A DNA stretch of 64,000 nucleotides from Cephalopachus bancanus (GCA_027257055.1 JAPVLO010001004.1:62001-126000); one strand, 5' to 3'. Shown: positions 48,740-62,048, counted from the first letter of the stretch. Numbers and translations are program-made. Notes: a model not told the origin generated them from the sequence alone.

Positions 48740-49903
48740 TAGATCTCAATCTCAATTCCTCAAAGCAGTCTGCTTCATAACTGAAAATGTCACATCAGTC
48801 AAAACCTGGATAAAATAACCAGGATCTCCAATCATATCCTATTACAAAAGAAAACAGATTCTTATTGAACTTATGCAAATAACCTTATTACCATAAATCA
48901 ATACAAATGGTTTTCAAATTCTAGAGAAATCAGAGAAAAAAATACATATGCTTCAATTTTTTCTCATAAGAGTATTCCTTATTCAATTGTTAAAAGCTGT
49001 AAATAGCTCAAAAGGAAAAGGTTTTCTTGACTCTGAAAAACAAAACAAAAAAACCCAGCAATCATTCAAACAAAAAGGTCAGAAAAAATTATTTGTCTTC
49101 CATGAGTTAACTTTTGTTCTTCTCTACAATGGGTCAGCAATCCTCACGAACGCATAAATTCTCTAATAAGAGTCCTGTAAGATTTTTCTTTTAGTCCAAT
49201 GGCACAATCTCCAAAATCGTTAGAAATTGGCATTAAGGAGTACCTGTCAGAGTCCTTTAACCTATTATAAACTGCTTTTGAGAAGGATTAAAGTAAAAAA
49301 TAATAGTGGATGACAAAAGTCTTAAATTTAACCAAAGATATAATTGACAAGGAAATTTGGTTATTTCTGTGGCATACAACAACTTAATACAATCATCATT
49401 ATTGCTGATAATACATACTAAGACATATCAGAATTATAGGAGTGTCATATAATTTTGGAACACATACTAATATCACATATAGATATAATACAAAGAAAAT
49501 TAAACACCCTTTCATATTTGACAATGCTTCCTATGTGATTTTGCTACCGTCTGAATAAATGCTTGGTTGCTATCTCTCAACACCAATAAATCGAGAGGCA
49601 GGGAACTAGCAGAAAGAATTCTGAATTCAAATCAGGGACCAGAACCTGACTCTGGCATTTCTGAAACAGGTCTGCTTGCCACTTAGGTTTCGCCGTTCGT
49701 TTTTATAAGTTTAAGGTTGCTGGTACCTGTTCAAATACTTCTTGTCTTTCTTTAAGGGTTGTGGCAATATGGAATACAATAATTGGTTTCCATATCAATT
49801 TCAGCATATCAAAATCAACCAAATATGTCCCTCTTAGACTTTAGAGAAGTCTAAGGTCTAAAAGTTAATGAGGTCAAAAAGGTAATTCAAAACTTGAAAT
49901 TTT
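48740..49903. other. AT-rich stretch, possibly internal part of an older provirus
   Basis: No open frame longer than about 70 codons. It lies between the two LTR A copies and may be worn internal sequence of that element, but I could not match any gene domain. Confidence 0.35.
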
Positions 49904-50196
49904 GGCCGGGCACGGTGACTCAAGCCTGTAATCCCAGCACTTTGGGAGGATTACCTGAGCCCAGGATTCGAGACCAGCCTAGGCACCTTGGCGAGACCTC
50001 GTCTCTACCATAAATAAAAACATTAGCTGGGCATGGTAGTGTGTACCTGTAGTTCCAGCTAATTGGAAAGCTGAGGCAGAAGGATCACCTGAGCCCAGCA
50101 GCTCGAGGCTGCAGTGGCCGTGAGCGTGCCACTGCACTCCAGCCTGGGCGACAGTGAGATTCCAACTCAAAAAAAATTTTTTTAAAGGTAAAAAAT
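49904..50196 (+). repeat. Alu SINE
   Basis: Dimer with target duplication AAAACTTGAAATTTT on both sides. Confidence 0.93.
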
Positions 50197-50421
50197 AAAA
50201 CTTGAAATTTTGATTTTGGAAAGTTTGTCAAATAGTAAAGGTTTAAAACACCTGACATCATAATATAGGATCACACGTCACTGGAAAATTATTCATTTAG
50301 CTGTAACGATAATTTAAAGATTTTAAAATCAGAAACCTTTACCTTGTGATAGAGGAGACTAATTTTTAAATGGCAGGAACTAAGAAAGACAGCGTGAGGG
50401 CAACTGAATCTTTCTCTCTCC

Positions 50422-50710
50422 TTTTTTTTTTTTTTTTTGAGTTGGAGTCTCACTCTGTCGCCCAGACTGGAGTGCAGTGGCCGCTCCCGGCCACCGCAGC
50501 CTCGCCTGCTGGGCTCCGGCGATCCTTCCACCTCAGCCTTCCAAGTAGCTGGAATTACAGGCATGCGCTACCACGCCCGGCTCATTTTTTGATTTATTGT
50601 AGAGATGAGGTCTCGCTGCCCAGGCGGGTCTCGAACCCGCGGGCTCAGGCAATCCACTCACCTCAGCCTCCCAAAGGCGCGGGATTACAGGCTGAGCCAC
50701 CGAGCCTGGC
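50422..50710 (-). repeat. Alu SINE, short subfamily
   Basis: Reverse, T18 to CCGAGCCTGGC. Carries GTCTCGCTGCCCAGGCGGGT and AAAGGCGCGGGATTACAGG, the marks of the short subfamily. Confidence 0.93.
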
Positions 50711-50808
50711 TCTTTTTTTTTTTTTTTTTGCAGTTTACTTAAAGGGTAAACAAAAATCTTTCATTATCTCTTGAAGTTACACAAATATCTTGTACAAAAG
50801 AGAAACTC

Positions 50809-51090
<282 letters not shown>

Positions 51091-51277
51091 CCCAAAAACC
51101 TGAAAAACAAAAAAAGAGAGAAAATCAAATTCTATCATTGTATAAGTGTATTAGTAACATCAAAGCTAATTTTAATAAAACCCTATAAACAAATCCATCT
51201 AATTTTAATCAGTTTGACTATAAGATTTTAATAAACCTTTTATAATATTTTACAATCTTCTATTGAAGGATAGATCA

Positions 51278-51580
<303 letters not shown>

Positions 51581-51747
51581 GGAAAGGAAGGAAGGAAAGG
51601 GAAGGGAAGGGGAGGGGAGGGGAGGGGGGGGGAGGGGAGGGGAGGGGAGGGGAGGGGAGGGGAGGGGAGGGGAGGGGAGGGGAGGGAAGGGAAGGGAAGG
51701 GAAGGGAAGGGAAGGGAAGGGAAGGGAAGGGAAGGGAAGGGAAGGGA
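51581..51747. repeat. (GGGGA)n/(GGGAA)n repeat grown from an Alu tail
   Basis: About 165 purines: GGAAGGAAGG, then many AGGGG units, then AGGGA units. The 60-110 codon proline/serine or glycine/arginine frames here are artefacts of the repeat. Confidence 0.97.
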
Positions 51748-52364
51748 ACCACACTGCCATGCTTTCTTATAGTTTTTAACCCAAAACACATCTTATTTTC
51801 CATATATATTTTGCATGTAAAATTGCTTTTCTTATGCTAGTAGTTTTAATTATATATATGAATTACAATATTGATTCTTAGCAATTCTTATTTTTAGACC
51901 TAAGAGGCAAGCAATTTTACTTTTGTACTAGATGCAGAGTCCAGGACAAAGGACAACATCATTCTAAATTTTACCAGATTTTAGCTAGGACAAACAGCTG
52001 CTACATTTCTGGAACACAAATATCAAACCGGAAAGAAGAGAATTATGGCTAGTCATGACACTCTTACATTATTACATCTTTATTCATTTAACTTTTCCAT
52101 CAATTGTTTAGAATGAGAGATCTCTAATGCCCAAGTAGTAATTTTCCAAATTTTTATCATATAATTCCTGGAGAGGGCTTAGAGGAAGGCAATGTTCATG
52201 ATTCCCAAAAAATTCACTCTCAGAAATAAAAAAAGATGAAAAAATGCCTAATAGGAATGGTACACATTAAGACAAACTCCCCTAAGAGCATGACATGTTC
52301 AGAAGGAAAAGTGAGCTGCTTGAAATCTTTTGTTGTTTTTGGCATTTCTTTGTTTTTTAATTTT

Positions 52365-52490
52365 TAATTTTAAAGATGTGGGGTACAATTCAGGCTTAGG
52401 TATACAAACGGTCACTGTCACTGTACAGGTAAAGTTTGGGTCTCACTTTGGTCCCCACTTCACCTGGTTGAAATCCTGTCTTATCCCAGT
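52365..52490 (-). repeat. L1 3'-end fragment
   Basis: GATGTGGGGTACAATTCAGG, CTTAGGTATACAAACGG and GTCTCACTTTGGTCCCCACT are the reverse of the repeat at 29790. Confidence 0.65.
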
Positions 52491-52829
52491 CTTTTCAGAC
52501 TAGCAACCTGAAGTGAACCTGACAATTCATGCCTCCTGATGGCAGAGCTTAAGGGAGAAAGTATCTACTTAGTCACAAAGTCAAGCTCTCAATTATATAA
52601 AGACATAAAGACAAGAGGGAGACTTTATCCAGTTTTTATTTCGGGGACCCACACCAATGTTTGTCTTTAACAGATGCTGATCTTGTCAGAACTGCATGAT
52701 TGACCAGTATGTTGGGTGACTTGAACAGTGTGGGCTTATGCGGCCTAGGTCCATGTTTTGCCCTGTGGTCACTTTCTTTATGACAAACAAACACAGAAGG
52801 ACATAGACTAAAAAAGAAACAGAGGAGGG

Positions 52830-52985
52830 CGGATTGGCAGTAGTGGGATTCTGCCAGGGGAGGGGGGGGGTCACACCTCATCAACAAGGGTACCTGGTAC
52901 CTGCATAATGAACATTTGTATACTTGACCCTGGATTGTACCCCACATCTTCAAAATTAAAAATTAAAAATAAGTAAATAAAAAAG
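52830..52985 (+). repeat. L1 3'-end fragment
   Basis: A G run (52859-52870), AACAAGGGTACCTGGTACCT, TGTATACTTGACCCTGGATT and GTACCCCACATCTTC, then A-rich. With 52365 it forms a wide inverted pair. Confidence 0.65.
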
Positions 52986-53990
52986 AAAAAAGAAAAAGCT
53001 GTTTCCAAAAGGAAAAAGAGATCAAACAATATGAATATTCATACCACAAAGTATCTAAAAATACACTACAGTGGCTACACCCAAAACTAGTCCCTCAAAT
53101 GCTTTACCCCATTAATCAGAGCTTTGCAGGTGAGACAAACTCATTTTTTAAAAACCACTCCCTCGTCAGAGTGCCTACAGGCAGACAGAAGCCAGAATTT
53201 GGCATGGCAAAAATATTCTCCCTTTTGCTGGCAAAACTAGGTCCCAGGTTCTCTTATCTGCAAATTCTAGTCATATACATATAAACAAATAAACGTTCTA
53301 TGGCTTTTACTTCAGAATTTTAGCTATTAACTAGCAATGCAAATTCGTCAGCTCACAAAAATGGATTAGATTCAAACTGTGGGTTTCACCTCAACACCAG
53401 TAGAAATATAGTAGCAGATTTTAAAACAAGCAAAAAGGAAAATAGAGAAATTGAAAATGCAGGAGATTCAATAACTAAAATCTAGAACTGCAGGTTGATC
53501 TATGAGCTCTGGTGTAATTTTCCCATCAGTTTTAAAATGTGCACCGAAAACAGACTATAAAACATAGCCAGCTGGAGTACTAAAAACTGGGCATGATCTC
53601 GAAACTTTTCCATTTACACAAATACTTGCAAGTAGAGGCGCTAAAGAACTAAGGGAGCAGGGGTGCCCAAATAGGTTTGTTCTCCCTGTCTTCTCTCATT
53701 CTTAGTCAATTTGAGATTAATTTTGGGAGAAAGGGTATAGGGAAGACCTTTTAGAATGCATCTCCGAAATCAAAATTAGGATCCACAAACAGTTTTCTAA
53801 AAAAAAAAAAAAAGACTAGCTCAGAATAAGCAAAAAGGACCACCAGCTAAAATGGGGAGGTCCAGGACTTAGTAGGACTTACCAAGTTCACCGCAGGAGA
53901 AACCTGAAGCCTATGGGTTTTAATAGGTCCCTGCTGGTACTTTAGATCCGGGGTTTGGTTGGCTTCTTGGGTGTCTTAAGTCTTTTTCAA
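52986..53990. other. Possible leader of LTR A provirus (minus), otherwise unassigned
   Basis: The last part (about 53800-53990) would be the leader after the primer site of LTR A copy 2. No gag-like frame was found. Confidence 0.35.
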
Positions 53991-53992
53991 GG

Positions 53993-54012
53993 CCCCATAT
54001 TCTGGGTGCCAA
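53993..54012 (-). other. Primer-binding-site-like sequence (tRNA-Lys-like)
   Basis: Read on minus, TGGCACCCAGAATATGGGGC follows the LTR end after AAT. It resembles the Lys-1,2 site of betaretroviruses with four or five changes, two at CpG positions. Confidence 0.45.
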
Positions 54013-54014
54013 TT

Positions 54015-54828
54015 TGTTGCCATATGTCCCCAGGAGGTCTTGAGAACATGTGCCCATTGTGGTTGGGGGTTATATACAATTTATGAGGACAGAAGTTACA
54101 AGAAAGCATAAAACAATACATGTGAGATTTACATTGACTCAGTTCAGAAAGGTGGGACATTTCCAAGTGGAAGCCACAGGCCATAAGAGCGTTCTAAGAT
54201 TTTCTGACTGACAACTAGTAAGCATAGTTATCTAAGGAAACTTGAAAGCAGTAAAGGAAATGGACAGCTTAAGGAAGATAAGGGAGCAGGGTTTTTTGAT
54301 ATGTAGATGAAGTTTTAAGGATGATGGTAGAGCAAGTAAATGTTTTTTGGTTTTGTTTTTTGTTTTTTTTTTTTTTGGAGTCGGACTTTCACTCTTGTTG
54401 CCCAGGCTGGAGTGCAGTGGCACGCTCACCGTCACCGCAGCCTCCACCGGCTGGACTGCTGGGCTTAGGCCATCCTTCCACCTCAGCCTTCTAAGTAGCT
54501 GGAAATACAGATGCCCACCACCACGCCCGGCTAGTTTTTGTGATTTATTGTAGAGACAAAGTCTCACCAAGTTGCCCAGGCTGGTCTCAAACTCCCAGGC
54601 TCAGGCAATCCTCTCACTTCAGCCTCCCAAAGTGCTGGAATTACAGGCTGCGCCACCGTGCCCAGTCAAGTAATTGTTTTAAAAGGACAAAGATGTCAGA
54701 GATTCTAAGACAGCTTTACAGGATCATAAAATACTTTAATTTTTCTTTTTTTTTTTAATCTGCCAGTCAGGTTGGAGAGTAAATCACATTAAAAGTTAGG
54801 AATTTGGCAGTGAAAACAAAACAAGTCA
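54015..54828 (-). mobile_element. LTR family A, copy 2 (holds an Alu)
   Basis: Bounded TG (54015) ... CA (54827-54828) on the plus strand. About 500 bases without the Alu. The primer-like site at its left makes it a 5' LTR of a minus-strand element. Confidence 0.65.
54357..54667 (-). repeat. Alu SINE inside LTR A copy 2
   Basis: Reverse Alu from T(n) to CGTGCCCAGTC. It sits at a different LTR position from the Alu in copy 1, so the two are separate insertions. Confidence 0.92.
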
Positions 54829-55785
54829 GTTTAGTCTTCACTGAGTTTGCCCACAGCTTTGGAGAAAAATGACAGCCCAGAGGAGGACTGTGGTCAACCT
54901 GTAGTCATGAGCCTCCAGATGTACCATGCACCCTCCTGAGTCCCTGAGCCTCCAGAAATCCCTCTCATAGCCTCTTTGGGGAAGTCTCTTACCCCTGCCA
55001 CTGCATCTCTTCCTCCCCTTGGCTTTTTTTCTGGTTAGTGTTGAAGCTGGGCTGGGCAGGTCGCTCCCACCCAGGGCTTTTAATGAAAAGTTTTGCCATG
55101 TTCAGGAAGCTAAGATGAATAATTAAGTGAAGAAGCCCAGGGAATACTATTCAGTGAAGAGTCCCTAGACAGTGGGAGAGGCAGGGAAAGACTGCTGGGG
55201 AATCACTAGCAGAATTCTGAGGAATTCTTGTCAAAGCCTCTTTGCCACTTAGGCGTTAAGCCTACTTAGGCTGGTGCAAAATCTCTAGTAATCTGGTGAC
55301 TTTTGCCCCATGAAACAGCAATCTCTTTATGACCAATGCCTACTTCCAAAGAGAGGTGCTATCATGTCTAGGAGTGGTAGCCTGTTTTCTTAATTCATTG
55401 GACTTTCAATATGATTAAGAGAGCTCAGAGGGGAAAGAGGACAGATGGAGTGAAGGAGTGATGTGCATTCCCATTCCTCATCCAGTGCCGGGGAGAAAAA
55501 CTCGTAGAAGCAACTTGCCAGCTTGCGCTGCATTTGAGCGCTAATTCCTAGACAGCAACTTTTAGGAGAAGACATACAAAGATTTCCCGCAATATGATGT
55601 GCTTCTAATTCCGACAAAGCGTGGAAGATGCAAGACTCCTTCTTAATTGGCCGTTTGGGACATAGCATTGGGGTTGTAGTTCACCCTTGTCTGAATAAAA
55701 GGCAGCAGGCATTTTGTGGGAATTGGCATATGGCACAAAACAAGATTTTCAATGCTTTGAGTGCCAAGGGGACCCAGTTATTATG
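54829..55785. other. Intergenic, nothing assigned
   Basis: No repeat or gene recognised. Confidence 0.4.
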
Positions 55786-55789
55786 CGCT

Positions 55790-55965
55790 GGTATTCTAGA
55801 ATCAGAAGAGTGTATTTTAGCCCCTGCTCTAATACGTCTTGGCTGTATGCCCTTAGCAAATTTACAAAACCTCTCTGAGCCTTAATGTCCTTATCTGCAA
55901 AGGTGAATAGCTATAACAAAACTCCCCCATATGATTGCTGTGAACACTGTAGAAGATAAAATGGG
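55790..55965 (+). repeat. MIR SINE
   Basis: CTTAGCAAATTTACAAAACC, CTGAGCCTTAATGTCCTTAT, then TGAACACTGTAGAAGATAAA. An Alu enters its right end. Confidence 0.65.
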
Positions 55966-56260
55966 TTTTTTTTTTTTTTTTTTTTTGAGTTGGAGTCTCA
56001 CTCTGTCACCCAGACTGGAGTGCAGTGACCGCTCCCGGCCACCGCAGCCTCGACCTGCTGGGCTCCGGCGATCCTTCCGCCTCAGCCTTCCAAGTAGCCC
56101 GAATTACAGGCATGCACTACCACGCCCAGCTGATTTTTTGATTTATTGTAGAGATGAGGTCTCGCTGCCCAGGCGGGTCTCGAACCCGCGGGCTCAGGCA
56201 ATCCACTCACCTCAGCCTCCCAAAGGCGCGGGATTACAGGCTGAGCCACGGAGCCCGGCT
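55966..56260 (-). repeat. Alu SINE, short subfamily
   Basis: Reverse, T21 to CGGAGCCCGGCT. Close to the copy at 50422 along its whole length. Confidence 0.93.
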
Positions 56261-56419
56261 TGTTTTTGTTTTTTAAACTGAGCCCCTTTGGACAAGCTGA
56301 TTTACTAGGGTCGAGAACAAATTTTGAGGCCAGGGAATTGTCTCTGTGCAAAGCTAACTCATATGTCAGAAAACCAAACAGTGATCTTAGTCTCAGTGGG
56401 ATTCCCTATCATCAAAGAT

Positions 56420-56940
56420 ATAGGGAGGTAGGCTTTGGAGTCTAAACGATGTGTTTGGTCCCAGGTTCTGCCACTTATTAACCATGTGGGACAATTAATT
56501 AACATCTTTGAGCTTCATTATTCTCTTCTGTGGAATGGAATTAGTAAGAGTTTCTGGCCGGGCACAGTGGCTCAGCCTGTAATCCCAGCACTTTGGGAGG
56601 CTGAGGCAAGGGGATTGCCTGAGCCCGGGGATTCGAGACCAACCTGGGCAACTTTGTGAGAGCTCATCTCTACAATATCAAAAAACTAGCCAGGCGTGGT
56701 AGCATGTGCCTGTAGTTCCAGCTACTTGGAAGGCTGAGGTGGAAGGATCGCCTGAGCCTAGCAAGTCGAGGCTGTGTTGGCTGCAAGTGTGCCACTGCAC
56801 TCAAGCCTGAGCAACAAAGAGTGAGACTGTGACTGAAAAAAAAAGAGTTTCTACCCCTCAGGGTTGTCGTAAGTTTTAGAGTGTATATGTGAAGTCCTTA
56901 ACAGACCTTGGCACATAATAGTTGTTCAATAAATGGAAGT
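56420..56940 (+). repeat. MIR SINE split by an Alu
   Basis: Left: CAGGTTCTGCCACTTATTAA, TTGAGCTTCATTATTCTCTT. Right: TCAGGGTTGTCGTAAGTTTT, TTGGCACATAATAGTTGTTC. Confidence 0.75.
56556..56845 (+). repeat. Alu SINE
   Basis: Dimer; target duplication AAGAGTTTCT on both sides, inside a MIR. Confidence 0.93.
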
Positions 56941-56968
56941 TTTAGATGCTGCTGGGTTTTGGGGGGGC

Positions 56969-57281
56969 TTTTGTTTGTTTGTTTGTTTGTTTGTTTTTGA
57001 GTCAGAGTCTCACTCTGCTGCCCAGGCTGGAGCACAATGGCATGCCCGTGGCCATTGCAGCCTCGACTTGCTAGGATCAGGTGATCCTTCCACCTCAGCC
57101 TTTCAAGTAGCTGGAACTACAGGTGCACGCTAGCACACCTGGCTTATTTTTTTTATTTATTGTAGAGACAAGGTCTCACCAAGTTGCCCAGGTTGGTCTC
57201 GAACCTCTGAGCTTAGGCAATCCTGTTACCTTGGCCTTTCAAAGTGCTGGGATTACAGGCTTGAGCCACTACGCCCGGCCT
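56969..57281 (-). repeat. Alu SINE with (GTTT)n tail
   Basis: The tail became seven GTTT units, then GAGTCAGAGTCTCACTCTGC to CTACGCCCGGCC. Flanks TAGATGCTGCT and TGGATGCTGCT are the target duplication. Confidence 0.92.
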
Positions 57282-58210
57282 TGGATGCTGCTATGTGGGT
57301 AACAAACTCTGAGATTATATATGTAGTAGGATTCATTTTAGAAATCTTCATTGAATCCCTACTGTATGCCAAGAAGTACCGGAAACAGAGTAGTGAGCAA
57401 AGTCACTTTGCTCATGGAGTTTAGTTTTTAGAGTTTAGACTTTCAGTAAATACTTGGTAAGTGAGTAAGTGAAAGCAAGACTCCATCTTGGCTCAGAAAT
57501 TAATATCTCTAAGTTATTAATGTCTTGCTGGCTGAGATTGAAAGGGGATGATTATTTTTTCAGACTCTGGGCCTCAGCTACTCACAGGGAGAATGAGGAA
57601 GAGAATGCAGACGGTATCAGGTACAGGAGACATACAGAGGAAGGAAAGCAGTGTTTTTAAGGAAGAAGTGGTGTCCATTTCCCTTTGTAATAGGGGAAAC
57701 TCAACCCACCAAGAAAACAAAATGAATAAGTAACCCTTCACTAGCTGTGGACTTGAGCAAAACGCCCAGGGGCCTCCCCTAAATTGTTCCTTTCTAGCTT
57801 ACTGTCTCCTCTTTCTTTGTCAAAGCCCGAATTAAAAAAAGGGTCTAAGAATTCATCCATACCTCTGGAGTATAGGACCAATGTGAACTGCCTGGGGACT
57901 AGTTTTAGGTCATATTTTGAAGTCAAGGTCCAGCGTATTATGTGGGTGAGTGAGTTTGGCTCCCATTTCATGCCCAGCTCTAGCCTCAGTTTCTTAGGAA
58001 AGATAGCTGCCAAAGAGATAGCCAGTGGGAGTTACACAGCCTCTGATATGGCTTGAAGGACTGCATACCTTGGCAGATGGTTGTCCATCCATGGGGGTCA
58101 ATGTCCTGTAGTAGTCAGACAGAACCAAATGAAGACTGGGATATGGTGCCTTTGGGAGGCTTGGTGAGGCAGAGTTGGAGGTCAGAGAGAAGCTGAGTTG
58201 CCAGGAAACT
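57282..58210. other. Intergenic, one old repeat piece
   Basis: 57340-57430 shares the family of 22195 (TTCATTGAATCCCTACTGTA). The rest is unassigned. Confidence 0.45.
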
Positions 58211-58211
58211 T

Positions 58212-58420
58212 TCCTCTGTTGCCCAGGCTGGAGTGCAGTGGCATGCTCACAGCCACCGCAGCCTCGACTTGCTAGGCTCAGGAGATCCTTCCAAGTAGCT
58301 GGAACTACAGGCACGTGCTACCACACCCCGCTTATTTTTTGATTTATTGTAGAGACAAGGTCTCACCAAGTTGCCCAAGCTGGTCTTGAACCCCTGAACT
58401 CAGGTAATCCTCTTAACTCA
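58212..58420 (-). repeat. Alu SINE, both ends missing
   Basis: CTGTTGCCCAGGCTGGAGTG to CCTGAACTCAGGTAATCCTC. It lacks the tail and the first about 40 bases of the left monomer. Confidence 0.88.
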
Positions 58421-60270
58421 AGAAGTATGCTTCCTGTTTCTTTGGAGACTTATACTCTCACCAGTGACCAGGTACCTTCTGGGTGAGGTGAACCTGGGTA
58501 CTCTGCTGACTTTTACTTTCTGTTTCCTCTTCTTACTTTTGGCCAAAGAAGGAGCAAATCATTTTGCACTGCAAGGAGCTGACTGGTACCCACACACACA
58601 CTGAAGCTTCCCTCAGACTGCAGTCTTGCCTGAGGGGAATTGGGAAGAAAGTAGGCAGGGTTGGCTTTCACGAATACCGTTGAGGGTTAATACAAGTTGG
58701 CACTGGAGGCCCTCACTACCTTCCCAAGAGAGATCCTGAGAGATGCTCCCTAATGAAAACTTGCCATTCCTCTCCTCAGCGTTTCCTTTCCTCTCTCTGC
58801 CGCTTTCCTTCTTCAACTTTCACAGCTCCCCAGGACCGGTTTAATTTACTCAGTATAGAAATCATCCCAGGCAAAGCAGCCAGCCTCTGCTCTTCACTAA
58901 CAACTGGATTGGGGACTGAGGAGGCCTGGAGGCTTACTGGTTGCCATGGTGAGGAGTAGATCCTGAAAGGATTAAGCAACTGTGAGTGAAGGTTTTTTGT
59001 TTGTTGGTTATGATGAGTTCAGTTTGCTCTATCCCCTACTCCCTTCCACCTGTTTCCCTCCAGCCCACCCCTCTAAAGTCTCAGACCACTAAAGCAGAAG
59101 GAGATTAATAGAAGCAAAATCAGCTCCTGATGTGGGCTACACTAAATATAGGCTACCCTGTTAAGGACAATTGACCGTGTACTTTGCAATGCAGACTCCT
59201 GGGAAGGCCAAGTTTGGAAGGCAAGATATTACATCTTTGTGGCATGGCGCAGCATTCTGAGGCAGAGAGGGACTGCTGGGAAAGGAGGGGGCGCTGAAGC
59301 TCCCTGAAGCCTCCGCAGTTTTTACTTTCTGACCATAGAATAGAGAGGGCATAGGTAAACTAAAAGTCAGGAGCTTAGGGTGAGAGAAGTCTCTTAAAAA
59401 AGAAAGGCAGCTCAGTACTGTAACCGTTGTCCTGTGTCTTCTACACCCCCAAGGTCCTTTTTTATTGGAGTCCAGGCATCCACACTACAAAATCGTCTTT
59501 AGTAAGCTACCTCTCTTCCCACTGGTGACCAAAGTAAATCATATTTGTAGAGAAGATGTGGGCTCCAGAAAGGCTGTGAGGTTGTTACCTATTAATTGTT
59601 ACTGTTGTTGTTATTATTACCACTATTGTTAATATTACTTATAAATAGTTCCATTTAATTCAATCCATGCCTCTGAGAAGGGAGACAGCTGATTCAGGGA
59701 GATTTTGTGGACGGGTTACCTGGACTGTAGTCAAAAATGACCTTGCTTCCTTCTTAATTATTAACCTGGGGCTGAGGAGCAATAGGAACGGAGAAGGGCG
59801 TGGGAAGGAAACCTGAGTGCACCAGCAAGGCCAGATTATGGCAAATAGCAAGATCTCGGCGTCTCCTACCTCCTCTTTCATTCTGTAGCAGCTGCATAAA
59901 GCTAACTTGATTCAATGACCATCCTAGAGTGAAGATGTTTACTGGTGTCCCTGTACTCCCAGTCCAACCCTTTATCTGTTCCAGCCTAGGAATAGTTACC
60001 TGCTCCCTTTTAACCTTCCAGACTTGTATTCTCAGCTTCCAAGATCTTTATTAATCCTCACCCAGGTGTTGCTTTGTGTTTATTCTTAAGTCCTTTTCTT
60101 GTGTCCATGTTTTGTTTTCTCAGCTAGATGACATGCTTCCTGAAGACAAGTTCTGCATCATAAACTCCAATAGAACACTCTATAGGGCTCTGAGCACAAC
60201 AGGGGCTCGGTGAATGTATCTTGACTTATTGCTCATGAACCCGGAAGCCTCCATGCTACGTAGAATAGGT
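58421..60270. other. Intergenic with an L2-like piece
   Basis: 60030-60230 resembles an L2 3' end (CAGCTAGATGACATGCTTCC, then TCTGAGCACAACAGGGGCTC). No gene was recognised. Confidence 0.45.
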
Positions 60271-60593
60271 ATAATATAATGATATTGGGAAAACTGGCTT
60301 ATTATATAGAAAAAATAAGATTCATAATAAGATTTAATAATAAGATTAAATTCTTATCTTGTGCCATAAACAAAATAAACTCTAAAGGTATTGGACACTT
60401 AAACATGAAAGGCAAAACTAGCAGCAAATAGCAAACACTCTTGCTGTTGTTCTGCTCATTGTGCCCTTCACAATGTTATCTTCTGTTTAACAAATCTACC
60501 TTTCTTAATTGGAATAAAAAATAACAACAACAAAAAATATTGTGGAAAAAAAGAAAGGCAAAACTATACAATCTTTAGTAGAAAATGTAGGTG

Positions 60594-60888
60594 AAACCGG
60601 GCATGGTAACTCATGCCTGTAATCCTAACACTTTGAGAGGCTGAGACAAGAGGATTATCTGAGCCCATGGGTTCAAGACCAGCCTGGGCAACATGGTGAG
60701 GCCTCATCTCTACCAATAAATTAAAAAAAAAAATGAACTAGGTGTGGTGGCACACACCTGTAGCAGCTACTTGGAAGGCTGAAGTGGAAGGATCACTTGA
60801 GCCCAGGAGGTGGAGGCTGTGGGGTGTACGTGAGCATGCCACTGCATTCCAGCCTGAGTGACAGAATGAGACTGCAACTCAAAAAAAA
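60594..60888 (+). repeat. Alu SINE
   Basis: AACCGGGCATGGTAACTC to GACTGCAACTC-A9, diverged. Confidence 0.9.
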
Positions 60889-60941
60889 AGTAGGCGAATA
60901 CCTTTGCTGCATTGGGGTAGGAAGGTTTTCTTTTCTTTTTT

Positions 60942-61228
60942 TTTTTCTGAGTTGGAGACTCACTCTGTTGCTCAGGCTGGAGTGCAGTGGCACACTCATG
61001 GCCACCACAGTCTTCAACTGCTGGGCTTAGGTGATCCTTCTGCCTCAGCCTTCCAAGTAGCTGGAACTATAGGCGTATGATACCACACCTGGCTAATTTT
61101 TTGATTTATTGTAGAGACGAGGTCTTGCCAAGTAGCCTGGGCTGGTCTTGAATCCCTGGGCTCAGGCAATCCTCTCACCTCAGCCTCCCAAAGTGCTGGG
61201 ATTACAGGCTTGAGTCACTGCGCCCGAC
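60942..61228 (-). repeat. Alu SINE
   Basis: Reverse Alu; GGAAGGTTTTCTT on both sides is the target duplication. Confidence 0.92.
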
Positions 61229-61762
61229 TTGGAAGGTTTTCTTAAACAAGATGTGGAGAGCAAAAGCTATAAAGGGAAAAGTGGATGGATTTGATTATAG
61301 TCCATTAAAAGAAAAGGTTTCTGTTATACAGAGGACACAATGGACACATTCAACAGAGAAATGACAGATTTAGAGAACATATTTGTGATATATATGAGAA
61401 AAAAGATGAAAATCCAGAATATATAGGGTAAAAAAGAGACAGAAAACCTACTAGAGAAAAGAGCAAGTGTATAGATAGGCAACTTACAGAGGGGGAAGCC
61501 CAAGTAAGGAGATAATAATCATTGAAGAAATGTTCAACCTCATTAGACAAATTAAGCCTCAAAGACAAATTAAAACAGCATCAAGATACTGTTTTGTATA
61601 TATCAGACTGACAAATCATTTAAAAAGAGTAAGCTAATAACAAGTGTTTGTGAAAATATAGGGAGACAGGGATCCTCACATACTACTAGGGATTATGTAA
61701 TGGAGGCAGCCATTTTGGCAAATAATTTGCAAGTATTTAGAGAATTTGAGTCTGCACATGCC

Positions 61763-62048
61763 CTTTTTTTTTTTTGAGTTGGAGTCTCACTCTATCGCCC
61801 AGACTGGAGTGCAGTGGCTGTTCCTGGCCACCGCAGCCTCGATCCGCTGGGCTCCGGTGATCCTTCCACCTCAGCCTTTCAAGTAGCCGGAATTACAGGC
61901 ATGCGCTACCATGCCCGGCTGATTTTTTGATTTATTGTAGAGATGAGGTCTCGCTGCCCAGGCGGGTCTCGAACCCGCGGACTCAGGCAATCCACTCACT
62001 TCAGTCTCCCAAAGGCGCGGGATTACAGGTTGAACCACAGAGCCCGGA
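61763..62048 (-). repeat. Alu SINE, short subfamily
   Basis: Reverse; carries the marks GTCTCGCTGCCCAGGCGGGT and AAAGGCGCGGGATTACAGG. Confidence 0.92.

Noticed and set aside
50370..50774. 134-codon plus-strand frame
   Set aside because: Its amino acids are the standard antisense-Alu translation; no host protein.
55931..56281. 116-codon plus-strand frame
   Set aside because: Antisense Alu, nearly the same amino acids as the frame at 50370.
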